Source: Brachyspira sp. G79 (GTDB taxonomy: Bacteria; Spirochaetota; Brachyspiria; Brachyspirales; Brachyspiraceae). From it: a stretch of 44,488 nucleotides of DNA. The first letter of the stretch is position 1. The number at the start of each line of letters is the position of its first letter. The position numbers and the translations under genes were made by a program. The notes under the pieces are model-generated. The model ran no database searches, was not told the origin of the DNA, and saw nothing but the letters and a program-made list of their open reading frames with translations. The stretch is taken from assembly GCF_002379365.1 (NCBI RefSeq), contig NZ_JQIU01000008.1:2205871-2250358 (forward strand), read 5' to 3'. Below, in pieces: positions 24,679-32,295 of this stretch.

Positions 24679-24755
24679 AAAGGAGGAAAGCGAGTACGAG
24701 CCTCAAAGTAAGTTCACTTGCTTTGAGTTTATAGGCGAGTACGAGCATAACAACA
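24679..24755 (+). promoter_or_regulatory. Split-SD leader RNA element, copy 4
   Basis: AAAGGAGG, then helix 24690-24702 (GCGAGTACGAGCC) with 24734-24746 (GGCGAGTACGAGC): two tandem G.A steps flank the self-complementary GTAC. Inner hairpin is 10 bp (24703-24712 with 24717-24726), loop TTCA, with a U.G pair at the seventh position. ATG 24756 follows the helix by 9 bases (ATAACAACA). Confidence 0.75.
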
Positions 24756-26171
24756 ATGAGCAGACCTAATCCATTACAACCTGTAATAGTTAATGTCAAA
24801 GTGTTAGGTGTGAATACTCCTGCGGACTATACTAGAGTTTTTGGTGTAGTAAGCTATGGAGATACTAATTTAGAGGCTAATACTTTAAAGACAATAAGTA
24901 AAAGTGAAATAGCAGATTTAGAATTAAAAGAAGGTTCATATACTGAAAGTTTCTTGAACTCTTTTTTTACTAATAATGCTATGGGACAAATTAATGTTTT
25001 GGAAACAAGAACAGTTCCAAACATTAAGCAATACGCTGTAGGTGATTATTATGTGAGCACAAGCCAAGCATATAAATGCTTACAGGCAGATACAGCAACA
25101 AGCGAAACTAATTTAGCACCAAGCAAATTAGCAGAGGGTACTTATTGGGAAGAAACATCGGATCCTAAAAGTTATGAAATAGACAGTTTATATGTAAATG
25201 CTCAAGGCGAAACATATAAATGTATTCAAGCAGACACAGCATTAAGTGCCACAGACTTGACACCTACTAATTTAAGCAGTACAAGTTATTGGACCAACAT
25301 AACAAGCGAAATAGTTTCTGAAGCAGTTCAAGTTTTAAGTGATTTTGTGGCAAGCGGAGAATTAAGAGTGTATGAATGGGCTTGTCCTACTGCTTTTTAT
25401 ACTAATACTGATTTTATCGCTTTGGTAAAATCTTATTCAAGCGTTACAGCAGGGCAATATTTTAGTATAGAACTTCCTGAAGGCACTGACCCAAGCACAG
25501 ATGAAACATTTGCTTTATATTTAGCAAGTAAAAGTTTTGCTCCTATCTATCCTTCCGCAGTTGAAGGAGAAAGTGCGAACGGTGCTATAATGGCTGTAAA
25601 ATCAGGAAGTCTTTATGATTTAAGTGTGAGTAATCCTCTTTCACTGCTTCAATGGAAAACTATTTATGGTATAACTCCTCAAGACAGATTATCTAATTCT
25701 TTAGTAAATGCTTTAAATGAAAACGGCTGTAGCTGGATAGGTTCGCTTAATAATAATACTGTTATTTTAGGCGGAATGGTAGCAGACGGCAAAGATTGGG
25801 AATATTATTTTGCTTTAGATACTTTCATTTTTAGGCTTACAGTAGATGTTGTCTCAATGATGATACAGGCTTCAAATAATCCGCTTCAAGCTATAAAGTT
25901 TAATCAAAACGGAATTAATATAATAAAAAATAAATTAGTTGCTATAAGCAATACGATGGTTACTTTCGGAGTATTAGATAATTTCGGCTCCGATTATGAC
26001 ACTAATACAAATGCTATATTAAACAGCGGAGAATGGGCGGCAGTTGATTTTGCTACGTATAAAGCTAATCAATATCAAGACTGGAAAGACGGAATATATG
26101 ACGGTGCTTCTTGTTATGCTACTATAGGGCATTTCATATTACAAGTAGTACCAAACATTACAGTAGAATAA
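24756..26171 (+). CDS. Contractile tail sheath protein with tandem surface repeats
   Basis: The 471-residue protein fits the DUF3383-type sheath family: N-terminal VNVKVLGVNTPADYTRVFGVVSY, middle WACPTAFYTNTDFIALVKSY, C-terminal IKNKLVAISNTMVTFGVLDNF. Residues 92-133 and 140-181 are two copies of a module (YAVGDYYV..QAYKCLQADTA...YWEE and YEIDSLYV..ETYKCIQADTA...YWTN) resembling small carbohydrate-binding modules of the CBM5/12 type, inserted where a sheath surface loop would be. Tail tube follows by 16 bases. Confidence 0.75.
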   Translation: MSRPNPLQPVIVNVKVLGVNTPADYTRVFGVVSYGDTNLEANTLKTISKSEIADLELKEGSYTESFLNSFFTNNAMGQINVLETRTVPNIKQYAVGDYYVSTSQAYKCLQADTATSETNLAPSKLAEGTYWEETSDPKSYEIDSLYVNAQGETYKCIQADTALSATDLTPTNLSSTSYWTNITSEIVSEAVQVLSDFVASGELRVYEWACPTAFYTNTDFIALVKSYSSVTAGQYFSIELPEGTDPSTDETFALYLASKSFAPIYPSAVEGESANGAIMAVKSGSLYDLSVSNPLSLLQWKTIYGITPQDRLSNSLVNALNENGCSWIGSLNNNTVILGGMVADGKDWEYYFALDTFIFRLTVDVVSMMIQASNNPLQAIKFNQNGINIIKNKLVAISNTMVTFGVLDNFGSDYDTNTNAILNSGEWAAVDFATYKANQYQDWKDGIYDGASCYATIGHFILQVVPNITVE

Positions 26172-26187
26172 ATAAAGGAGGTTATAA

Positions 26188-26643
26188 ATGGCACAATTAC
26201 CTAGTTATTTAGAAAGATTTATAAATAAAGCGGTTACTTCTTTGATTTTTCCTGATGACGCAGACTTAAACCTTACTGCTTTCGATATGGGAGAAGACGC
26301 TGCTTCTATGAGTATAGATGAAGAAACAGTAAAACAATTAAAAGTCAATTTCGGGACCGTTGGGGCAGTTGAAATGGCTGTTCCTGCTACAATCAATGTT
26401 TCTATTAATAAAGTTGTAACTCCTGCGGAAACTTGGAGAAATAGAATATTCACAAACGGGCTTGTTCAAGGTACAAACAGAACATGCGTATTTACTGATG
26501 ATGTAGGAAGAGAATATACTTTATTCGCCTGCGTTTTATCAATGGGTGAAGTTTCTGCTAATGCCTCAAGCCCTGTTTATACTTTTACAGTTAAAGGTAC
26601 TTTAGCAGTGAATACAGAACTCTACGGAGTTTTAATAGGATAA
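26188..26643 (+). CDS. Tail tube protein
   Basis: A 151-residue protein directly after the sheath gene, the standard place and length for a myovirus tube subunit (DUF3277-like style). Its beta-rich pattern includes VEMAVPATINVSINKVVTPAETW and VYTFTVKGTLAVNTELYGVLIG. AAAGGAGG precedes the ATG with ordinary spacing, so this gene does not use a leader RNA element, unlike both neighbours. Confidence 0.7.
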   Translation: MAQLPSYLERFINKAVTSLIFPDDADLNLTAFDMGEDAASMSIDEETVKQLKVNFGTVGAVEMAVPATINVSINKVVTPAETWRNRIFTNGLVQGTNRTCVFTDDVGREYTLFACVLSMGEVSANASSPVYTFTVKGTLAVNTELYGVLIG

Positions 26644-26652
26644 AAAATAAAA

Positions 26653-26729
26653 AAGGAGGAAGCGATTGCAAGCCTCAAAGTAAGTTCACTTGCTTTGAGT
26701 TTATAGGCGAGCATGAGCATAACAATAAT
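26653..26729 (+). promoter_or_regulatory. Split-SD leader RNA element, copy 5
   Basis: AAGGAGGA, then helix 26662-26674 (GCGATTGCAAGCC) with 26706-26718 (GGCGAGCATGAGC). The inner hairpin is identical to copy 4. The outer arm has drifted: UGC/GCA pairs are kept, one position is U.U and one G.A step has become A.A/A.G. ATG 26730 follows by 11 bases. Confidence 0.65.
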
Positions 26730-27290
26730 ATGAATGCTAAAATAGACTACAATACAGCAAATATAGTATTCCCTATCAATACTACAAATGGTGAAATAAA
26801 TGTTTTTCTTCCGCCTGTAAATAGAGAGGAAATAAAATCTAATGCTTTAGTGCTTGGGAGATTTGCGGAATATACGGATAAAATAAATAGTCTAGTTCTT
26901 CTCACTGACTATGATATTTATATTGATGAGATAATAGAATATCAAGCAGAAAATAAATATAATATTAATGACCCTAAATACAAAAAATATATAGATGACA
27001 GTAAATTAAAAATTACTGCTATGCTTGAACGCTCTATTGCCGCAGGTTATTATTTTGAAAATAACGAAATAAAGCCTTTAAATACTTTAGACAATGAGGC
27101 AAAAGAAATTATAAAAGGGTCTTTGCTTTTTTTTATAGTAACTCTTCGCTATGCGAAACCAAGAATGACTATAGAAGCGTGGGAAGAAAGGATAAAACAG
27201 GTCGGCATAACTTTTACATTATTGAATGCTACGGAGTGGAAGAATACTTTTATGACACAATCACAAACGCAAGAGACTTCCGAGGCATAG
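26730..27290 (+). CDS. Tail assembly chaperone (zero-frame product)
   Basis: A 186-residue helical protein after the tube gene, where myoviruses and siphoviruses encode G/GT or E/E'-type chaperones. It contains a T_TTT_TTT heptamer in frame at 27128-27134 (codons CTT TTT TTT), and an overlapping -1 frame stays open to 27490, matching the frameshift arrangement of these genes. The ending QSQTQETSEA is of low complexity. The assignment rests on position and frameshift layout rather than sequence similarity. Confidence 0.6.
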   Translation: MNAKIDYNTANIVFPINTTNGEINVFLPPVNREEIKSNALVLGRFAEYTDKINSLVLLTDYDIYIDEIIEYQAENKYNINDPKYKKYIDDSKLKITAMLERSIAAGYYFENNEIKPLNTLDNEAKEIIKGSLLFFIVTLRYAKPRMTIEAWEERIKQVGITFTLLNATEWKNTFMTQSQTQETSEA

Positions 27291-27490
27291 GGCTTCATAT
27301 TTATAGAAATGGAAATATTGAAAGGTTGCCTACAGAAAACAGTATTGCTGATTTTCTTTTTAGGTTTCCTTTCAATTATTTCAAAGAATATATTGATATG
27401 TATTTCAGTAATGAAGTAAAAAAACAATTAAAAAAAGATAATGTTAATAATTATAATAGTTTAATTCATTATTTAAGAAAAAGTTTTTAA
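27134..27490 (+). CDS. Tail assembly chaperone, -1 frame extension
   Basis: The -1 frame is open well before 27134 and continues to 27490; a GTG at 27179 could also start an independent 103-residue protein (MGRKDKTGRHNFYII...), but no ribosome site precedes it. Fusion through the T-run would give about 253 residues. This part (KKDNVNNYNSLIHYLRKSF at the end) has good coding character, with conserved-looking aromatic residues. Confidence 0.5.
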   Translation, partial: YSNSSLCETKNDYRSVGRKDKTGRHNFYIIECYGVEEYFYDTITNARDFRGIGLHIYRNGNIERLPTENSIADFLFRFPFNYFKEYIDMYFSNEVKKQLKKDNVNNYNSLIHYLRKSF

Positions 27491-27513
27491 TAAGCTAAAG
27501 GAATATTAAAAAA

Positions 27514-28098
27514 ATGCTGATACAAACTTTACTCGGCTCTGCCTCAAGTATAAACAATACTGGATTTAATTTTCAATCTATAGCAGCGAAATATAATAAG
27601 TTTGCGGTTATTTTACCAGATACGGCAAATATTTTAAGTGGATATGTTACTCAAAATGATTTGCCTCTCCCTCTCGTTGGGTTTGAAGTTACCTACAATG
27701 GAGATGTTCCTTTTTTGGTTAATGAATATTCTGAATATCCTTATTTGAACAAGCAATTATTAATAGACGGAGCTGTGAGGCAGAATGCCGATTTTTCTGT
27801 AATACTTTATAATTTAATCACTTCAGCTAATCCGTGGACAGTTCAAATGATAACTAATCAAATATTCGTTGACGCCTTGGAATATTATGTACAGAAGGGA
27901 GGCACTTTTAATATACTCACTCCTTGGGGAGATATTAAATATGCTGTTTTAGTTGGTTTGTACGGAATAGAAAACGAGGCTGGACAAAAAGGCGTTTCAT
28001 TTAGGCTTGATTTAAAGACGCTAACTCCTGTTTATAAAAGCGAGGCAGACAAGCTCGTAAGTACATTAAGCAAATATATTACTGGAGTTATTATATGA
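27514..28098 (+). CDS. Tail/baseplate protein, unknown family
   Basis: A 194-residue protein with beta-rich N-terminus and the phrases LPLVGFEVTYNGDVPFLVNEYSEYPYLNKQLLIDGAVRQNA and WGDIKYAVLVGLYG (quoted in parts: GFEVTYNGDVPF, EYPYLNKQLLIDGAV). It follows the chaperone genes and is coupled to the next gene (4-base overlap). Likely a tail-tube/baseplate connector by position. AAAGGA precedes the ATG. Confidence 0.45.
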   Translation: MLIQTLLGSASSINNTGFNFQSIAAKYNKFAVILPDTANILSGYVTQNDLPLPLVGFEVTYNGDVPFLVNEYSEYPYLNKQLLIDGAVRQNADFSVILYNLITSANPWTVQMITNQIFVDALEYYVQKGGTFNILTPWGDIKYAVLVGLYGIENEAGQKGVSFRLDLKTLTPVYKSEADKLVSTLSKYITGVII

Positions 28099-28415
28099 CG
28101 CTTCTACAATCTTTTTCTTTCACTGTAAATACGGAAGGGACTTTCGCAGAGCAATATCCTGATTTGAGAACTGGATTTTATTCACAGCAGATAAGTATAG
28201 ATGGTACTTCATACACTTTCAAAATATTTCCGAACTTTTATATGGAAAATGTGGAAGTTTCTATACTTAATGAGGCAGGGGAGGCTATTATAAGTAATGT
28301 TCCTTTCGTGCTTGCTGAAAATGTCAATTATTTAATCGGAGATATAGCTTTTAATAACTATAAATTAATATTTAATTTCAAAAAGAATCAATTTGAGCTC
28401 TATTCTTTGGATTAA
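28095..28415 (+). CDS. Small baseplate-region protein, unknown
   Basis: A 106-residue beta-rich protein (LLQSFSFTVNTEGTFAEQYP...) overlapping the previous gene by four bases. Its TAA stop is formed by the first three bases of late promoter motif copy 4. A tail structural part is likely by context; no family recognised. Confidence 0.45.
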   Translation: MTLLQSFSFTVNTEGTFAEQYPDLRTGFYSQQISIDGTSYTFKIFPNFYMENVEVSILNEAGEAIISNVPFVLAENVNYLIGDIAFNNYKLIFNFKKNQFELYSLD

Positions 28416-28432
28416 ACTAACTATAGTATAAA
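28413..28432 (+). promoter_or_regulatory. Late promoter motif, copy 4
   Basis: A perfect 20-bp copy, but followed by GAAATATATAG instead of the usual TCTTTTT. It drives no visible gene; a strong terminator lies about 60-100 bases on. Confidence 0.65.
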
Positions 28433-28540
28433 GAAATATATAGATTATATTGTATAGTTTAAGTAACTCATATAATCCTTAAAATTAATTAACAGCTAGT
28501 ATCTTTTTTGTTGTTTTTAAGATACTAGCTTATTTTTTTA
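28433..28540 (+). ncRNA. Candidate small RNA between late promoter motif and terminator
   Basis: About 100 bases lie between motif copy 4 and a strong terminator. They contain no ATG and no ribosome site, so a transcript from the motif would be a short noncoding RNA ending in a 12-bp hairpin. Alternatively the motif here is inert and the terminator serves the upstream operon. Existence of the RNA is inferred. Confidence 0.4.
28494..28540 (+). terminator. Strong Rho-independent terminator
   Basis: A perfect 12-bp stem (AGCTAGTATCTT at 28494-28505 with AAGATACTAGCT at 28519-28530) followed by TATTTTTTTA. It ends the sheath-to-28415 operon and/or the candidate small RNA. Confidence 0.85.
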
Positions 28541-28552
28541 TGTTTTTTAATT

Positions 28553-28572
28553 TAAACTAACTATAGTATAAA
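28553..28572 (+). promoter_or_regulatory. Late promoter motif, copy 5
   Basis: A perfect copy followed by TCTTTTTC, 12 bases after the terminator T-run. It would drive the hub operon through a leader of more than 300 bases. Confidence 0.7.
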
Positions 28573-28894
28573 TCTTTTTCAAGAAGTTGAATGTATAATT
28601 AAATTAGTGAATAAAACTTCTTATTTGTTTTCGCTAATTAATAGTGTGTACATCGCACTCTTTACATACATACTAAATAATTTAATTAGAAAAGGAGGAG
28701 CCAAAAACTGTTCATATTATCCTACTGTTGTGTCGCGATGACAGTAAGGAATTATCAAAACCGATAACTAGAACTTAGCTTTAGTCTTTGTTTAGTTTAA
28801 TTTGATTTAAATTGTGAATAATTTTAAAAAAAAGAGTTGACTGATTACGCCGTGCTGTCTATTGTGCTGTGAAGGCAGTACGGCAATTTAATTT
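28573..28894 (+). promoter_or_regulatory. Long structured leader of the hub operon
   Basis: About 320 bases between motif copy 5 and ATG 28895. It holds a possible 44-codon frame (28607-28741), an orphan AAAGGAGG at 28691-28698 with no close start, an imperfect hairpin around 28721-28747 (CCTACTGT with ACAGTAAGG) and a 9-bp hairpin at 28849-28857/28876-28884 that ends 10 bases before the ATG. The last feature resembles the spacing of the leader RNA elements, though the sequence is different. Confidence 0.4.
28607..28741 (+). CDS. Possible small membrane peptide (GTG start)
   Basis: Forty-four codons from GTG: MNKTSYLFSLINSVYIALFT is followed by YILNNLIRKGG, giving one plausible membrane span. 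The ribosome site is weak (AAGAAG about 20 bases upstream). It would be the first cistron after late promoter copy 5, but it may be a chance frame within a structured leader. Confidence 0.25.
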   Translation: MNKTSYLFSLINSVYIALFTYILNNLIRKGGAKNCSYYPTVVSR

Positions 28895-29368
28895 ATGGAA
28901 GATTTTAATATTGATAATAAAATATTTAAAGATATAGATGATTTAACTGTAAGGATAGTTATAAGCATATCCTCATTAAATAAAGAATTATCTTCTAATG
29001 ATATTGATAGGATAGCAAAATGGCTAATTATCAAATTAATAGCTTTAAAGTTTATGGAAGATAAAAAAATGCTCATCACTGGATTAAGAGATATTAAAAG
29101 ATTTGATGATATAAATAAATTATTTAATAATGCTTATCAATATACAGGCTCTAGTATTTTTAATAAAGATAATGAAATAGATTTTGAAATACATTCTGAT
29201 ATTATAAAAGTTATTACAAATAAATTATATGAATATGATTTTAAGTATTTTCCGTATGATTTTTTAGGCACTGTTTATGAACTATTTTTAAGCAAAAGTT
29301 TTGAAAATATAACAAAAAGGAATATAGACTATGAAAAGTTTAACACAAACAACACTATTGAAAACTAA
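28895..29368 (+). CDS. Fragment resembling the N-terminal helical domain of Type IIG-like methylases
   Basis: The 157-residue protein carries LIIKLIALKFMEDKKML, an F(N)NAYQYTGSSIFN stretch and YDFLGTVYELFLSKSFE. This order recalls the helical region that precedes the catalytic domain in Eco57I/Type IIG-like adenine methylases (ILNR..F..FLEDK ... LF ... DFLG.IYE..L). No catalytic domain follows, so it is either a stand-alone domain of other function or a remnant. It overlaps the next gene. The match is by pattern and not certain. Confidence 0.4.
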   Translation: MEDFNIDNKIFKDIDDLTVRIVISISSLNKELSSNDIDRIAKWLIIKLIALKFMEDKKMLITGLRDIKRFDDINKLFNNAYQYTGSSIFNKDNEIDFEIHSDIIKVITNKLYEYDFKYFPYDFLGTVYELFLSKSFENITKRNIDYEKFNTNNTIEN

Positions 29369-29600
29369 AATCTGGAACGAATTAAAAATAATGCTTCCGT
29401 ACAATGAGCTTACTTTCAGTGTAGCCTGTAAGGATAAATTACAGTCTATAACTTTACAAATGAGAGGCGAAGAGCTTAAAATAATGAAAGGAAAAGCACT
29501 GTTTTCTAAAAATAAATTAAATGAAGTAAAACTCTGCCTCATAGACATTTATAAAGAGTTTGAAGAGGAAATACAGGAGTTATTTACTTGGAGGGCATAG
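29331..29600 (+). CDS. Small tail-region protein, unknown
   Basis: An 89-residue protein (MKSLTQTTLLKTKIWNELKI...) preceded by AAAAAGG and overlapping the end of the previous gene. It immediately precedes the hub gene, with one base between; context suggests a baseplate assembly factor. Confidence 0.45.
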   Translation: MKSLTQTTLLKTKIWNELKIMLPYNELTFSVACKDKLQSITLQMRGEELKIMKGKALFSKNKLNEVKLCLIDIYKEFEEEIQELFTWRA

Positions 29601-30740
29601 ATGAGAGCTTATAAAATAGAACTAACATCAAAAAACGGCGTGAGTGTAGGCGGAAGCAAACAGCCTAACTACCAACCGCCAACAACTTTGGTATTACAGC
29701 AAAACTTAGGCAATATGGGCGACAATATACATATAGAGTTTGAGTGCGTTTCATATTGTGATACAAGCAATAAAAATATATATGACATGGCAGTATTAAG
29801 TTTATATAATGTAAATAGATATTGGCATAATGAAAACTCCGCAGGAAAATTGGCAGGAGCTAGAATTGTAATTTATGCTGGAGTAAAAGCAACACCTATA
29901 CATTATCATCAAGGATTGGTTGATCCAAAAAATACCTGCTATGCTTTAAATGACAGTCAAATAACAACAACGCCAATTTATGACGGTTATGTGGCAAACA
30001 GCTATGCCAATATGGACGGAGCAAGTACAGTTCTTGTTTTAAACTTAATCCCTGTAAGAGAATTAACAGAAGACGAAAAAGCCTCTGTTAATCAATTAAA
30101 TATATATCAAGGTACAGAATGGAGAAATGATGTAAAAAAATTCATAGATAATTATTTAATATTAACAAGAGCAAAACAAGAAGGCATTTCTGCGGAAATT
30201 GGTATTCACACGGAAGGCAGTATTGAATTAGCAGAAACTAATATTCATTCAAATAATATTGAAGGCATATTTGAAACAAAAAGAAAAGGGGCGGTATGTT
30301 TAGCTGATTATGTAAAAAAAGCATTTAATGAAGTTATAAAAAAACAAGGGAGCACAATATATATAGGAGAACCTGCAATAAATAAAATAGATATAATTAG
30401 CGATAAAGATTTACTCGGACAGCCTCAATTAATTAATCCTAACACTATAACTCTTACAGTGCCCCTTACTTCTAAGTTTAGAATACTCCAAACAATACAG
30501 CTTAAATTAGAAAGTTTTATAGGCTACGGGCAGGCATTTATAACAGAGGGAGACCCTGCTGGTTTTGGAATTACTGCCGACCGAGTATCGAAAATGTATG
30601 AGGGAACATATCAAATAACTACTATTAGATATGTTCTACAAAGCAGGAATACTGATATAAATGCTTTTTGTACAATTTTAGAAGCTGTGAAAATTAAAGA
30701 TATTAAGGCTTTAAACTCAGGTAAAAATCTTTTATCTTAA
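29601..30740 (+). CDS. Baseplate hub protein candidate (gp27/Mu gp44-like position)
   Basis: The 379-residue, beta-rich protein has the layout of phage hub proteins: an N-terminal domain with IHIEFECVSYCDTSNKNIYDMAVLSLYNV, a middle NIEGIFETKRKGAVCLADYVKKAF domain and a C-terminal SKFRILQTIQLKLESFIGYGQAF barrel-like segment ending in TYQITTIRYVLQSRNTD (phrases given in part). Located upstream of spike and gp25/J/I genes as in Mu-like phages, with cargo genes inserted between. GGAGG precedes the ATG. Confidence 0.5.
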   Translation: MRAYKIELTSKNGVSVGGSKQPNYQPPTTLVLQQNLGNMGDNIHIEFECVSYCDTSNKNIYDMAVLSLYNVNRYWHNENSAGKLAGARIVIYAGVKATPIHYHQGLVDPKNTCYALNDSQITTTPIYDGYVANSYANMDGASTVLVLNLIPVRELTEDEKASVNQLNIYQGTEWRNDVKKFIDNYLILTRAKQEGISAEIGIHTEGSIELAETNIHSNNIEGIFETKRKGAVCLADYVKKAFNEVIKKQGSTIYIGEPAINKIDIISDKDLLGQPQLINPNTITLTVPLTSKFRILQTIQLKLESFIGYGQAFITEGDPAGFGITADRVSKMYEGTYQITTIRYVLQSRNTDINAFCTILEAVKIKDIKALNSGKNLLS

Positions 30741-30741
30741 A

Positions 30742-31347
30742 TTAATTTAAAACTTTTTCGCATACTTCAAAATAAAACCTAGTCATCATTAATAAATCAT
30801 CGATAAATTGAGAGGCATTTTTCTCTATTTCTCCATTAATAAAATGCTTCTCTGTTTCTTTTATTTGTATACTAGATTGATCTCTATATTCTAAGTCTTC
30901 ATAAAAAGAATGCATACCGCTAAAGTTTTCTGCTCTTATAAGAACAGCATTTACTTTTTTTGTAGATAAATCTTCTAATTCTGCCTCAGAAACATCAGGC
31001 ATACCAGAAAAATACATCATATTATTAATTTTTTCATTTAAACTTATAATCATACCAAAAGAAAAAGAACCATATATATTATTATTTTCTCTAATATCTA
31101 AAAAACATCCTTTTGTTAAATCTTCTTCTGTTACAGGTGTTTGTGTTCTTATGATAATAAAAAAATGAGGTGCTGGAACTTCAAGCGTTTCTTTTTCTTG
31201 TAAAATTACAAATTTATAAGTATCTCTATTTAATTCATAATGTATTTTATTATTGTCTTTAATATTGTTTACGCCTTCTGGTATTTTATATCCATAGCAA
31301 ATAACAGCAAAATAAAAAATACTAAATAAAAAGATTATTTTTTTCAT
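30742..31347 (-). CDS. Secreted/periplasmic cargo protein
   Basis: About 201 residues starting with a signal peptide (MKKIIFLFSIFYFAVICYG). The mature part has no recognised domain; it contains RTQTPVTEEDLTKGCFLDI and ENFSGMHSFYEDLEYRDQ. The Met at 31347 is chosen because GAGG lies nine bases upstream and the product then begins with a standard signal. It is co-transcribed with the TM2 gene, whose end it nearly touches, and is probably a host-benefit (moron) gene. Confidence 0.5.
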   Translation of the reverse strand: MKKIIFLFSIFYFAVICYGYKIPEGVNNIKDNNKIHYELNRDTYKFVILQEKETLEVPAPHFFIIIRTQTPVTEEDLTKGCFLDIRENNNIYGSFSFGMIISLNEKINNMMYFSGMPDVSEAELEDLSTKKVNAVLIRAENFSGMHSFYEDLEYRDQSSIQIKETEKHFINGEIEKNASQFIDDLLMMTRFYFEVCEKVLN

Positions 31348-31351
31348 AACT

Positions 31352-32017
31352 TTATTCCTCATAAGTTTTATTAATTTTTAGTAAATTATTTTTATAAGCT
31401 ATAATCATAAAATATAATTTAAACATATCTTCTAATTTATCAAACATAAAAACAACATTTTTACCTTTTATCTTAGTTATCTCTACTATATTAGGAATGT
31501 TTATATTATCTTTATTACATACGGCATCTATAATATCTTTCAATTCTATTTTTTTTACTTCTGTATTAGAAACTAAAAAAATTCTTTTATTTGTCAAATA
31601 AAAGTTTCCTTGAGTTATCAATTCTAATTTATCATTTCCTTTAATTTTTCTGTATTCATACCATTGTGAATATGTTTTTAAAAAACATTTTTCATCTTTT
31701 GTTAAAGAATTATCTATTTCCGTATTAATTGCCTCTATATATTTACACTCTTCCATAACTTTATTATATATTTCATTTCTAACATAGAGCTTATTATATT
31801 TCATATCAAAATCATCATCTTTCATTTTTATAAATAGAAAAAACTCTATCAAAGAAATAATTTGAGGAATAAATGTCCAACAAAATAAAATATATAATAT
31901 TCCTTTTTTGTACATTCCTAAATAGAACTTATGTAATCCAAATGGAAGGCAGGTAGCGGATAGAACTGCTAATATAGTAGCTCTATCTTTAGACTTCTTT
32001 TTTATATTGTTATTCAT
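31352..32017 (-). CDS. TM2-domain membrane protein with C-terminal PH/GRAM-like region
   Basis: Residues 15-65 form a TM2 domain: AVLSATCLPFGLHKFYLGMY, then KGILYILFCW and FIPQIISLIEFF (two spans with the polar LHKFYLG loop). The C-terminal 90 residues (ITQGNFYLTNKRIFLVSNTEV, IELKDIIDAV) have the NFYLTNKRIFLV pattern of bacterial PH/GRAM-like domains, which often binds membranes. First gene of a leftward two-gene cargo operon; role in the host unknown. AAGG precedes the ATG. Confidence 0.6.
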   Translation of the reverse strand: MNNNIKKKSKDRATILAVLSATCLPFGLHKFYLGMYKKGILYILFCWTFIPQIISLIEFFLFIKMKDDDFDMKYNKLYVRNEIYNKVMEECKYIEAINTEIDNSLTKDEKCFLKTYSQWYEYRKIKGNDKLELITQGNFYLTNKRIFLVSNTEVKKIELKDIIDAVCNKDNINIPNIVEITKIKGKNVVFMFDKLEDMFKLYFMIIAYKNNLLKINKTYEE

Positions 32018-32295
32018 ATATAAGCCTTAAAAATATTATAGATATACTAATATTCTAAACTCTTTTAAAAAAATGTCTATATATACAGTTTATATATTTT
32101 TACTACTTTTTAAACCTTTTATAAGCGGTCTTTTGGATTTTTTTATGCGAAAGTGTGAAGTATATATTGTGTTTGTTGCTTTTTAGACATTTTTATATAA
32201 TTTGTCTATTTTTGTATTGTATTTTAGTAATATATATTATATATTTGTTACAGGGAGATTAATAATTCCCAAAAAATAATTTTTACGAGGGTGTT
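32018..32295. promoter_or_regulatory. Divergent intergenic region with shared cargo block
   Basis: Upstream of the leftward TM2 operon, 32118-32129 reads TTTATAAGCGGT and is followed by CTTTTGGATTTTTTT, closely matching 18236-18260 upstream of the thermonuclease. It likely contains the leftward promoter of the cassette. On the right side is the rightward leader of the 32296 gene; no 20-bp late motif is present. Confidence 0.4.
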
